Shown piece by piece: positions 1-6,485 of a stretch of DNA of 24,424 nt. The stretch's first letter is position 1. Each line of letters begins with the position of its first letter. Origin of the DNA: an uncultured Oxalobacter sp. (GTDB lineage Bacteria; Pseudomonadota; Gammaproteobacteria; Burkholderiales; Burkholderiaceae_D); assembly GCA_934401755.1 (NCBI GenBank), contig CAKRSU010000029.1, forward strand, positions 1-24,424, given 5' to 3'. The translations under genes were made by a program, and so were the position numbers. The notes under the pieces were generated by a model that was not told the origin of the DNA, did not search any database, and was given only the letters and a program-made list of their open reading frames with translations.

Positions 1-99
1 TTCTCAACTACGGCGAACATTTACGCACATCTGGATTACAGCTCGAAGCTGACTTCGGCTGACGCAATGCTCAATGGTTTGGGCTTTGCAGCGAATTGA
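1..99 (+). CDS. C-terminal end of a tyrosine recombinase (integrase), cut by the window edge
   Basis: The open frame runs from base 1 to a TGA at 97-99 and encodes 32 residues containing TTANIYAHLDY, then KLTSADAML. This is the pattern of the last helix of phage/ICE tyrosine integrases, where the YxH(L/V)D segment carries the nucleophilic tyrosine. Most of the gene lies left of the window. The stop codon faces a tRNA-Ser fragment on the other strand about 50 bases away, the usual position of an integrase beside its tRNA attachment site. The wording of the tail recalls integrases of Firmicutes mobile elements, but that is memory, not a search. Family call is fairly sure; origin is inference. 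Confidence 0.72.
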   Translation, partial: FSTTANIYAHLDYSSKLTSADAMLNGLGFAAN

Positions 100-137
100 A
101 AAAGAAAAGCCAGCAGCCGGGAAAACCGACTACTGGC
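98..137 (-). terminator. Rho-independent terminator of the tRNA-Ser fragment
   Basis: Arms 109-120 and 126-137 pair over 12 positions, two of them G-U, around a 5-base loop. Read on the minus strand the hairpin is followed by a T-rich run (98-108). It lies just past the CCA end of the tRNA-Ser fragment, so it probably ended the original tRNA transcript. It also sits against the integrase stop codon. Confidence 0.7.
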
Positions 138-145
138 GTGATTTC

Positions 146-205
146 TGGCGGAGGACGGTGGGATTCGAACCCACGGACCCTTGCGGATCAACTGATTTCG
201 AGTCA
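146..205 (-). pseudogene. 3' fragment of tRNA-Ser(CGA), probable attachment site
   Basis: On the minus strand this contains an anticodon loop CTCGAAA, the 3' arm of the anticodon stem, a long class II variable arm (GATCC/GGGTC around GCAA), a T-arm with GTTCGAATC flanked by GTGGG/CCCAC, an acceptor 3' strand GTCCTCC, discriminator G and encoded CCA. That is the 3' half of a tRNA-Ser reading UCG. The 5' half (acceptor 5' strand, D-arm, most of the anticodon stem 5' side) is absent. IS1182-type transposase sequence joins directly at about 199-205, where only TGA of the anticodon stem 5' arm is left. It therefore cannot make a functional tRNA. It could be an att core or a tRNA cut by deletion. 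Confidence 0.78.
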
Positions 206-857
206 TGAAGCCTGAGTCAGGATCGGTTTTGCTCCGTTTGATTTCATGGGATTTGCCTTGTCCACTCGCATCATCATCCCGATCAAATGGTTTTCTGCCT
301 TCTGCTTGTCGTATGGCATCGACTTCTCGATCGAGTTCAGCGAGGTATGCCATGGGCTGTTCTTTGACGATTACCGCATCGAACTTCCCCTTGTTCGCAT
401 TGGCTTTGATGTGGGTGCTGTCGGTAAACAGGACTTTTCCGTCAATGAGTCCATAGTCTATGCATTGTCTGACGATGTTGTCGAATATTTCTCTAACGAG
501 TTCAGGACGTTTGATAAATCGAAGCCGTCTTGCTTGGCTGAAGGTGGAATGATTCGGGATCTTGTCATCCAGGTCATAACCGATGAACCATCGGTAAGCA
601 AGATTGACTTCGATTTCTTGGACCAGTCTACGCTCGCTGCGGATGCCGAAGAGGTATCCGATGAAGAGCATTTTAAAGAGCGAGATCGGATGAATGGCGG
701 GACGACCATTGTCATGGCAGTAGAGATCATGCGTCAAATCTTCAATGAAGCTAAAGTCGATGTAACGGTCTATTTTGCGAAGCAGATGGTCTTTGGGAAC
801 ATAATCTTCCAGGCAGATCATCTGGAAGGCGTATTGGGGAGGTTTGTGTTTTATCAT
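205..857 (-). pseudogene. IS1182-family transposase, 3'-truncated
   Basis: About 217 residues remain of a family that is usually well over 400. The N-terminal part has VPKDHLLRKID, then HPISLFKMLFIGYLFGI, then YRWFIGYDL and PNHSTFSQAR, the DUF772-type region of IS1182 transposases. The first catalytic aspartate lies in the DSTHIKANANK motif. The frame continues to KTDPDSGFMTR and there meets tRNA-Ser sequence, so the second Asp and the Glu of the DDE triad are gone. The open frame runs on through the antisense of the tRNA and integrase only by chance. Likely start is the ATG at 855-857; upstream in-frame starts at 869 and 881 (GTG) are possible. It is inactive as it stands. Confidence 0.85.
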
Positions 858-957
858 AGGTAAAATCATATCATAAAACACTATATATGCTTTGTTATCA
901 ATAGGTTACATTAAGTGCTTTTATCTAAAGGCAGTTAGAATGTTTTTCTGACATAAT

Positions 958-991
958 TAAACCCTCGGTATTTAGTGTCCCGAGGGTTTTT
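958..991 (+). terminator. Rho-independent terminator
   Basis: The perfect arms AACCCTCGG (960-968) and CCGAGGGTT (980-988) surround an 11-base loop and are followed by T's on the plus strand. The gene it served is no longer present upstream; the IS fragment lies there instead, so it may be a leftover of a displaced gene. It would also insulate the DUF3990 operon from transcription entering from the left. Confidence 0.75.
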
Positions 992-1035
992 CAACAGTCT
1001 GCAACATCATTCATGTTTTTCCTTTATGAAAATTT

Positions 1036-1158
1036 CTATTTCATTATTGTAATCTTTGCGACGATAATTCCATGAATTTCAATAGTTTTATCGTCCGTTA
1101 TCGGAATCCAGGTGTTTGTCATGCCGGGTTGCTCGTATAAAGAAATCCTAAGTTGATA
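1036..1158 (-). pseudogene. Degenerate C-terminal coding fragment, possibly S24/LexA-like
   Basis: A 40-codon frame ends at the TAG at 1036-1038 and is closed upstream by an in-frame TAA at 1159-1161. It reads LRISLYEQPG, then TWIPITDDKTIEIHGIIVAK. The run of polar residues followed by IxGIIV resembles the last strands of S24/UmuD/LexA-type peptidases, but the similarity is short and from memory. The adjacent frame upstream also looks coding-like (NEQEIDNINL), which would suit a frameshifted gene. Function is not assigned with any certainty. Confidence 0.25.
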
Positions 1159-1339
1159 TTATCGATTTCTTGTTCGTTGGAATTAACTTGGTTGATTTTT
1201 GGAAATATATTGACAGAATTTTGTACCAAGAGCGTGTTAATTACAATGTCTAAAACATCCAGATGAATAGACATTGATTAAAAATTCAGGGAACTTATGG
1301 GAAAATCAGATATTGCTTTGTCTTACGTTAAACTTGACA

Positions 1340-1368
1340 TTGATAATGAGGTAAAGATCAACTATCAC
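1340..1368 (+). promoter_or_regulatory. Possible promoter of the DUF3990 operon
   Basis: TTGATA (1340-1345), a 17-base spacer, and TATCAC (1363-1368) lie about 65 bases before the first gene. The -10 is only a partial match. A stronger -35 (TTGACA, 1334-1339) overlaps but has no matching -10 at good spacing. Confidence 0.3.
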
Positions 1369-1434
1369 ACATGATAGAAAGTTTTATGAGTGGGGGATTT
1401 CAAAATATTATGGTAGAAGATAGGGGTATTTAAA

Positions 1435-1917
1435 ATGATTTTGTACCATGGAAGCAATGCGACTGTCGATCAACCGAAGCTCATCAAACAGAATCGTTAT
1501 CTAGATTTCGGGTTTGGCTTTTATACGACAACTAATCGTAATCAGGCTGTAAATTTTGCGCAAAAAGTGACTGAGCGTCGTAAGACAGGTCAAGCAACGC
1601 TCAATATTTACTCAGTGTCTGAAACAGACGCATTTCAGGCATGTAGTTTGCTTCGTTTTAATTCGCCAGATGAAGCATGGTTGGATTTTGTCGCAATGAA
1701 TCGTCAAGGAACTTATCAAGGAAGACAGTACGATCTGATTTATGGTGCTGTTGCCAATGATGATGTGTATCGTACGATTACTTTGTACATGACAGGTGTG
1801 TTAAATAAAGAACAGACATTGGCTGCGCTTAAGGTCAGGAAGCTATTTAATCAGTTGGTCTTTACAACGGAAAAATCATTGCAGTATTTGCACTTTGAGG
1901 GAAGGGTACTTGTATGA
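1435..1917 (+). CDS. DUF3990 protein, predicted ADP-ribosyltransferase fold
   Basis: 160 residues. The N-terminus has LYHGSN (H5), then [15 protein letters not shown] (Y30), then [12 protein letters not shown] around 99-110, and [10 protein letters not shown] near the end (Q140, F143, E146). These segments are characteristic of DUF3990. The order His, Tyr, late Glu resembles the H-Y-E triad of diphtheria-toxin-like ADP-ribosyltransferases, and I recall DUF3990 being placed in that fold group. No signal peptide is visible, so it should act in the cytoplasm. AGGGG at 1422-1426 sits 8 bases before the ATG. The stop overlaps the next gene by 4 bases, so production is coupled. By analogy with paired toxin modules it may modify a host target, with the next gene or genes as its control; that is inference. 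No target can be named. Confidence 0.8.
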   Translation: MILYHGSNATVDQPKLIKQNRYLDFGFGFYTTTNRNQAVNFAQKVTERRKTGQATLNIYSVSETDAFQACSLLRFNSPDEAWLDFVAMNRQGTYQGRQYDLIYGAVANDDVYRTITLYMTGVLNKEQTLAALKVRKLFNQLVFTTEKSLQYLHFEGRVLV

Positions 1918-2153
1918 ATGAAGATCAATTCAGCGCAATGCTGACCATTATTGTGCCACCTATCATTGAACAGATTATAAAAAATAGCAATGTGAGCAAT
2001 GATGAAGTGATTTCAAAATTTTATCAATCCAAGCTTTACAAAGAACTTTCAGATGAGAAATCAAAGTTATGGCATTATAGTCCTATGACCTTATATACCA
2101 TGTATCAAGATGAGCTTTTAACAGGTTCCTATGATTATCCAGAGGAAGCATGA
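1914..2153 (+). CDS. Small acidic protein of unknown function in the DUF3990 operon
   Basis: 79 residues, starting at the ATG that overlaps the DUF3990 stop (ATGA). It has no transmembrane segment, signal peptide or named motif. It is rich in Glu, Asp, Ser and Lys, with a helix-like first half ([15 protein letters not shown]) and a conserved-looking core: [10 protein letters not shown], then [11 protein letters not shown], ending YPEEA. I recall similar short proteins with a WHYSP segment beside DUF3990 genes, but cannot give a family name. Coupled translation between DUF3990 and DUF3791 suggests a partner of one or both, perhaps a neutralising protein. That role is inference. Confidence 0.75.
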   Translation: MNEDQFSAMLTIIVPPIIEQIIKNSNVSNDEVISKFYQSKLYKELSDEKSKLWHYSPMTLYTMYQDELLTGSYDYPEEA

Positions 2154-2154
2154 A

Positions 2155-2364
2155 GTGAATAAAGAATTAAACTTTTTGATTTACTGTATAGAGAGATATC
2201 GTTATTTCAAAGGACTTTCTGGGGCAGAAGTCGTAAAAATCTTTAAAAAATATGATATCTATGAATATATCACAAAATATTTTGAAGTGCTGCATACGGT
2301 GGGAGATCATTGTATCGTGCAAGATATTGACGATTATATTAATAACGTATCATGTGCTAAGTAA
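2155..2364 (+). CDS. DUF3791 family protein
   Basis: 69 residues from a GTG at 2155. This start was chosen because AGAGGA (2141-2146) lies 8 bases before it; the longer frame from 2131 would lie inside the previous gene. The sequence ELNFLIYCIERYR, then SGAEVVKIFKKYDIYEYI, then LHTVGDHCIVQDIDDYI matches the DUF3791 pattern, a small all-helical family. It begins one base after the preceding stop codon, so the three genes form a compact operon. DUF3791 and DUF3990 genes are, as I recall, often neighbours in Firmicutes. The function is not known; an antitoxin or accessory role is a reasonable guess. Confidence 0.8.
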   Translation: MNKELNFLIYCIERYRYFKGLSGAEVVKIFKKYDIYEYITKYFEVLHTVGDHCIVQDIDDYINNVSCAK

Positions 2365-2515
2365 TTCTAATTGACTCTCTTCTCATTCATAGGCAGGAGG
2401 GCTTTTCCTCAAAAAGCAGCAGAAAAATGCTAAAAATAGGCATAATATGTTTTTTCTGTTAGTTTTTAAGGCGTGCAATTGGTGTTAAAAATTCATTTAG
2501 AATTAGACCGTTTAA

Positions 2516-3115
2516 TCACATACCATCATCATGACGGACTGTCGTCTTTTGGGATAATTCAGGATTTTGAAATCCTTTAAGTGGAATCAAATTGATAAAA
2601 AATGAGACGCCAACGCCAATTAGCGTGTCAAGAATACGGTTACAGGCAAATTCTGTGATACTGACATCGCCACCATGAGTAATCGTCACACTAAGAAAGG
2701 CAATACAGGTAATATTTGTTAATGCACTTTTCTTTAAAAAATCAATCAAAAACTTTGCACCTGGAAATAAATGGGCATCTTCCCAACCAATAGGAATTCT
2801 GATTTTTCGAATGCGGTTCGCAAAATACATCAATGGGGCGATGCAACTAGTGATTAGCCCGTATCTTAATAAAGGAGAGTTTAAAATATAATAACTGCGG
2901 GTCAGATATAGAATCCCCATACCTGTAAAACCGCCAAGTAAAGTCCCTACAGTACGATTAAGGCCAACACGAACGGTACTTTGTATTTCTGAGTGAAGAC
3001 AGATAATGGTCGCAATTCCTGCATAAAAAGGAATGCCTGTCCCAATATCAAAGTATTCGTACAACAAGCAACAAATGAAAACAGAAAGTGTTGCTCTAAT
3101 AATGACCTTATCCAT
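2516..3115 (-). CDS. Short FUSC/ArAE-type integral membrane protein
   Basis: 199 residues, strongly hydrophobic, with about five to six membrane segments: 8-30, 36-42, 58-70, 80-98 and two from about 130-180. The spacing and motifs (STVRVGLNRTVGTLLGG; CNRILDTLIGVGVSFFIN) match the N-terminal membrane domain of aromatic acid exporter / fusaric acid resistance proteins, where R and GT residues repeat in each half. Here only the membrane domain is present, without the long cytoplasmic C-terminal half of YccS or AaeB. It may export small aromatic or amphipathic compounds in the inner membrane; substrate unknown. It is alone on its strand side and ends towards the DUF3791 operon. GAGG lies very close to the ATG (2 bases), which makes the start uncertain. 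Confidence 0.7.
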   Translation of the reverse strand: MDKVIIRATLSVFICCLLYEYFDIGTGIPFYAGIATIICLHSEIQSTVRVGLNRTVGTLLGGFTGMGILYLTRSYYILNSPLLRYGLITSCIAPLMYFANRIRKIRIPIGWEDAHLFPGAKFLIDFLKKSALTNITCIAFLSVTITHGGDVSITEFACNRILDTLIGVGVSFFINLIPLKGFQNPELSQKTTVRHDDGM

Positions 3116-3233
3116 AGCCTCAAATGATTCAACGAATAGAGACTAATCATATGCTGAAAATAAAGAAGAATTCTTGATCTATGCTTTGTTTTTTAATTAG
3201 AAATTGATAAAAATGATCATTATTTGACTCAAG

Positions 3234-3755
3234 TCAATCTTTAATTTGATAGGGATCCTTAAATCCCAGTTTTGCTAAAATCTGGGTTTCCATTGATTCC
3301 ATGATTTCCGCTTCTTCATCTTTGATATGGTCGTAACCTTGGGCGTGCAGACAACCATGAACGACGAGATGAGCCGCATGTTCAGTGATTGTTTTTTGTT
3401 GAGCATTGGCTTCTTTTAGTAAGACATCGGTGCACAGCACAATATCGGCACAGGCGGTTTTTGTTAGGGGCGTTTCACTGTCCAAGAAAGGGGTCGAGAG
3501 ATCATCATCTGCACAGCAAGGCGGAAAATCGTTGATATCATCATAAGGGAAAGTCAAAACATTGGTTGCATAATCTTTACCGCGGTATGTGCTATTAAGG
3601 GTAAGTCCTTCTTGAGCATCAACAAATCGAATGGTAATCATAGCGGGCATTAATAAAGATGCTTGTACCCAACGTCTAATACGCCAACGTGGTAGTGTCT
3701 CTTTGAGCCGAAAATCGGGATATTGAATAGAAAGAGAAAGTTTAAATTTAGTCAT
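3234..3755 (-). CDS. ybeY: YbeY endoribonuclease, 16S rRNA maturation factor
   Basis: 173 residues from the ATG at 3755 (ATAGG seven bases upstream); an upstream TTG at 3761 is less likely. The family signature HGxLHxxGYDH is present as HGCLHAQGYDH, giving zinc ligands H133, H137 and H143. A preceding STYRGKDYATNVLTFPY segment matches the conserved RxxDxxTNVLSFP region, with Lys where Arg is common. YbeY is a single-strand-specific, zinc-dependent RNase used in 16S rRNA 3' end maturation and ribosome quality control. It follows phoH by 8 bases, the classical ybeZ-ybeY order. An insertion of about 20 residues with CC and DDD (79-100) makes it a little longer than the E. coli protein. ybeX/corC, usual next in E. 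coli, is missing here. Confidence 0.93.
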   Translation of the reverse strand: MTKFKLSLSIQYPDFRLKETLPRWRIRRWVQASLLMPAMITIRFVDAQEGLTLNSTYRGKDYATNVLTFPYDDINDFPPCCADDDLSTPFLDSETPLTKTACADIVLCTDVLLKEANAQQKTITEHAAHLVVHGCLHAQGYDHIKDEEAEIMESMETQILAKLGFKDPYQIKD

Positions 3756-3763
3756 AATCAAAC

Positions 3764-4843
3764 CTATCGGTTCGCGTTATCGGTCAATTCGTTGGGAGTT
3801 TCTGTTGATATCATGGGCTTTTCTGATAAAGCGTGTTTTTTAGTGCGATTTCTCTGTTTTTCAGTCAACTCATAAGCATCAACAATGCGAGCAACCAAGG
3901 GATGGCGAACAACGTCTGTACTATTAAACTGTGAAAACGCAATGCCTCTGACATCTTTTAGAATTTGCATGGCGTCAACGAGTCCGCTACGTTGATGGTG
4001 CTGAAGGTCAATTTGGGTAACATCGCCCGTGATGACGGCTCGACTACCAAATCCTATTCGTGTAAGGAACATTTTCATTTGTTCTGGCGTGGTATTTTGG
4101 GCTTCGTCTAGGATAATAAAGGCATGATTTAAGGTCCGTCCGCGCATATAGGCTAGTGGTGCAATTTCAATGGTTTGTTTTTCAAAACATTTTTGTGTCC
4201 GTTCGAATCCCAATAAATCATAGAGTGCATCATATAAAGGACGGAGATAGGGATCAACTTTTTGTGATAAATCTCCTGGTAAAAACCCCAAACGCTCACC
4301 GGCTTCAACAGCAGGCCGAGTTAAGATAATGCGTTGTACGGCATCTCTTTCCATGGCATCAACCGCACAAGCAACGGCTAAATAGGTTTTCCCTGTTCCA
4401 GCAGGCCCAACGCCAAACGTAATATCATGTTCAAGAATTGCTTTTAAATAAGTGACTTGATGGGGTGTTCGTCCTCTAAGATCTGTTTTTCGGGTTTTTA
4501 GAATAGGATTTGTTATTTCTGCTTCTGCTAAAACAGAAGCAGGTATGCCTGCTGCCAGATTTTTGGTGATGGCACTGTATTCAACTAAGGCCAACTGAAT
4601 GTCATTTAATGGAATAGAATGTGCCGATCGAGCGTAGAAATCTTCAAGAATTTGCTGTGCGGTTGCCGCATTTTTTCCCTTAAGAATAAAATGATCTCCC
4701 CGTCGGGTAATATCAACATCAAGTGCAGATGAAATTTGTCTCAGGTTTTCATCAAGCGGTCCACAAAGATTGGACAATCGTTCATTGTCAGGGGGTTCTG
4801 GTGAATAATGAAGAATATTTGGATTACCTAAATTGTTGCTCAC
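3764..4843 (-). CDS. phoH: PhoH-like ATPase (YbeZ)
   Basis: 359 residues. The Walker A motif GPAGTGKT is at 146-153, the Walker B region FIILDEAQN at 242-250, and a sensor-like region ITGDVTQIDL follows. The N-terminal 100 residues form the RNA-binding-like domain of the YbeZ branch, and DVVRHPLVARIVDAYE closes the core. PhoH-type proteins are RNA-linked P-loop ATPases, and YbeZ is reported to work with YbeY. The start is a GTG at 4841-4843 with AGGG upstream. It sits between miaB and ybeY on the same strand, so these three likely share a transcript, with a 144-base gap after miaB. The C-terminal tail after 335 is Lys/Thr-rich and likely disordered. Confidence 0.93.
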   Translation of the reverse strand: MSNNLGNPNILHYSPEPPDNERLSNLCGPLDENLRQISSALDVDITRRGDHFILKGKNAATAQQILEDFYARSAHSIPLNDIQLALVEYSAITKNLAAGIPASVLAEAEITNPILKTRKTDLRGRTPHQVTYLKAILEHDITFGVGPAGTGKTYLAVACAVDAMERDAVQRIILTRPAVEAGERLGFLPGDLSQKVDPYLRPLYDALYDLLGFERTQKCFEKQTIEIAPLAYMRGRTLNHAFIILDEAQNTTPEQMKMFLTRIGFGSRAVITGDVTQIDLQHHQRSGLVDAMQILKDVRGIAFSQFNSTDVVRHPLVARIVDAYELTEKQRNRTKKHALSEKPMISTETPNELTDNANR

Positions 4844-4987
4844 AGGTTCCCTTTCATTGTGGATTAAGTCATGAACATGTCATGTTTTTTGTTGTTTTAA
4901 AACGAAATTTTAAATGATTCAAATAGTATCTGTTTAAAGATACCATTAATAAATCTGCCATAAAATAGATTGACTGAGCAAGTGCGA

Positions 4988-6328
4988 TCAATCGATTAAC
5001 TTTCCTCTCAGTGAAAAGTTCACAGATTCTGTAATGAAGACATTTTTCATTTGACCGATAAAATGTTCGGGATTTGTTTCGACAGGAACGTGAACAATCC
5101 GATTATTATCAGTTTTTCCTTGAACCGCGTTCGCATTTTTATGGGAAATTTGTTCAATTAAAACCTTTTGCACACTACCGACCATTATCTGATTATAGTG
5201 ACGCGTATGTTCGTCAATTTTTGCTTGCAATTTCGCTAATCGTTCTTTTCGAATAGATAATGGAATATCAATTGGTAATGAAGCTGCAGGTGTTCCCGGG
5301 CGAGGGCTATATAGGAAACTAAAACTATTATCAAACCCGATATCATCAATGAGTTTCATCAATTGATTAAAGTCTTCATCGGTTTCTCCGGGAAATCCAA
5401 CAATAAAATCGCTAGATACCAGCAGGTCAGGGCGAATTGCTTTCAATCGCCTAATAATGGATTTATATTCTAATGCCGTATATCCTCTTTTCATGGCTGC
5501 TAAAATTCGATCTGAACCATGCTGAGCCGGTAAATAAAGATGGCTAACAAGTTGAGGAATTCGCTCATAAGCATCAATCAGACGTTTTGTAAATTCTCGA
5601 GGATGGCTCGTTACAAAACGAATGCGTTCAATGCCAGGAATTTCAGCGATGTATTCAAGTAGCATTGCAAAATCGGCAACTTCTCCCGTTTCAAGTTTGC
5701 CACGATAGGCATTGACGTTTTGTCCGAGTAGGGTAATTTCTTTAACGCCTTGTTCTGCGGCTTCAGCAACTTCCGTTAAAACATCTTCAAAGCCTCTTGA
5801 AACTTCAGCACCGCGAGTATACGGAACAATACAGTAGCTACAGTATTTACTGCAGCCTTCCATGATGGAAATATAAGCTGTTACCCCTTCGATTCTTGCA
5901 GGCGGAAGATAATCGAATTTCTCAATTTCAGGAAAACTGATATCAACTTGCGGATCTCCCGTTTTCTCAAAAGCGCGAATCATTTGAGGCAAGCGGTGAA
6001 GCGTCTGTGGCCCAAAAACTAAATTGACATAAGGTGCGCGTTTAACAATTGCTTGTCCTTCTTGTGAAGCAACACAACCTGAGACGGCAATCATAACGCC
6101 CGGACGCGCTTTTTGAATGCGTTTAAAGCGCCCTAAATCGGAGAAGACTTTTTCTTGTGCTTTTTCTCGAACAGAGCAGGTATTAAGGAGAATTAAATCA
6201 GCGTCTTCTGGCTCATCGGTACATATGTAGCCACCATCAGACTCTAAAAGCGCTGCCATTTTGGATGAATCATATTCATTCATCTGGCAACCAAATGTCT
6301 TGATAAAAACTTTTTTCTGAATGGCCAT
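4988..6328 (-). CDS. miaB: MiaB, tRNA-2-methylthio-N6-dimethylallyladenosine synthase
   Basis: 446 residues, full length for the family. The UPF0004 domain supplies C14, C51 and C85 for the auxiliary iron-sulfur cluster. The radical-SAM domain carries CSKYCSYC with C159, C163 and C166. RPGTPA, near 320, is the usual MiaB segment before a C-terminal TRAM domain (about 380-446) that binds tRNA. The enzyme adds a methylthio group to i6A37 of tRNAs that read codons starting with U, acting after MiaA. It is the first gene of the miaB-phoH-ybeY group; the 100-base gap to the divergent pit gene should contain promoters for both directions. A TTGAAC/TAACAA pair on the minus strand near 6402 is a weak candidate. 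Confidence 0.96.
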   Translation of the reverse strand: MAIQKKVFIKTFGCQMNEYDSSKMAALLESDGGYICTDEPEDADLILLNTCSVREKAQEKVFSDLGRFKRIQKARPGVMIAVSGCVASQEGQAIVKRAPYVNLVFGPQTLHRLPQMIRAFEKTGDPQVDISFPEIEKFDYLPPARIEGVTAYISIMEGCSKYCSYCIVPYTRGAEVSRGFEDVLTEVAEAAEQGVKEITLLGQNVNAYRGKLETGEVADFAMLLEYIAEIPGIERIRFVTSHPREFTKRLIDAYERIPQLVSHLYLPAQHGSDRILAAMKRGYTALEYKSIIRRLKAIRPDLLVSSDFIVGFPGETDEDFNQLMKLIDDIGFDNSFSFLYSPRPGTPAASLPIDIPLSIRKERLAKLQAKIDEHTRHYNQIMVGSVQKVLIEQISHKNANAVQGKTDNNRIVHVPVETNPEHFIGQMKNVFITESVNFSLRGKLID

Positions 6329-6485
6329 TGAATCGTTAAGAAATTTTCTAGTCGTTAATTCGCAAGTTTACTCTATTTGTTAGTAGGGCTGAATATTTAA
6401 GTTCAACGAAAAAGCGAAAGTTGTCATTTTCTTGTCATTTACTTTTGAAATACTAAAAATGTTATCGTTGATTGTTAAAAATAAA

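Larger units (their letters stand above)
882..1434. other. 553-base stretch without an intact gene
   Basis: This holds the outer flank of the truncated IS, a strong terminator (958-991), a degenerate coding fragment on the minus strand (1036-1158), and a 25-codon open frame at 1297-1374 on the plus strand starting MGKSDIALSY. That small frame has AGGGA four bases before its ATG but no recognisable family. A possible promoter for the DUF3990 operon lies at 1340-1368. I see no complete gene. Confidence 0.6.

Noticed and set aside
36..204. C-terminal extension of the transposase frame
   Set aside because: The extension is the antisense of the integrase tail and the sense of the tRNA-Ser fragment read as codons; it is chance read-through past the breakpoint.
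246..863. 205-codon plus-strand frame across the transposase
   Set aside because: It is the antisense of the IS1182 transposase, which has clear family motifs; the plus-strand product matches nothing and shares the same truncated region.
1297..1374. 25-codon frame starting MGKSDIALSY
   Set aside because: It has a ribosome-binding-like AGGGA and a start resembling some nuclease families, but it is too short and has no further similarity. Not called as a gene.
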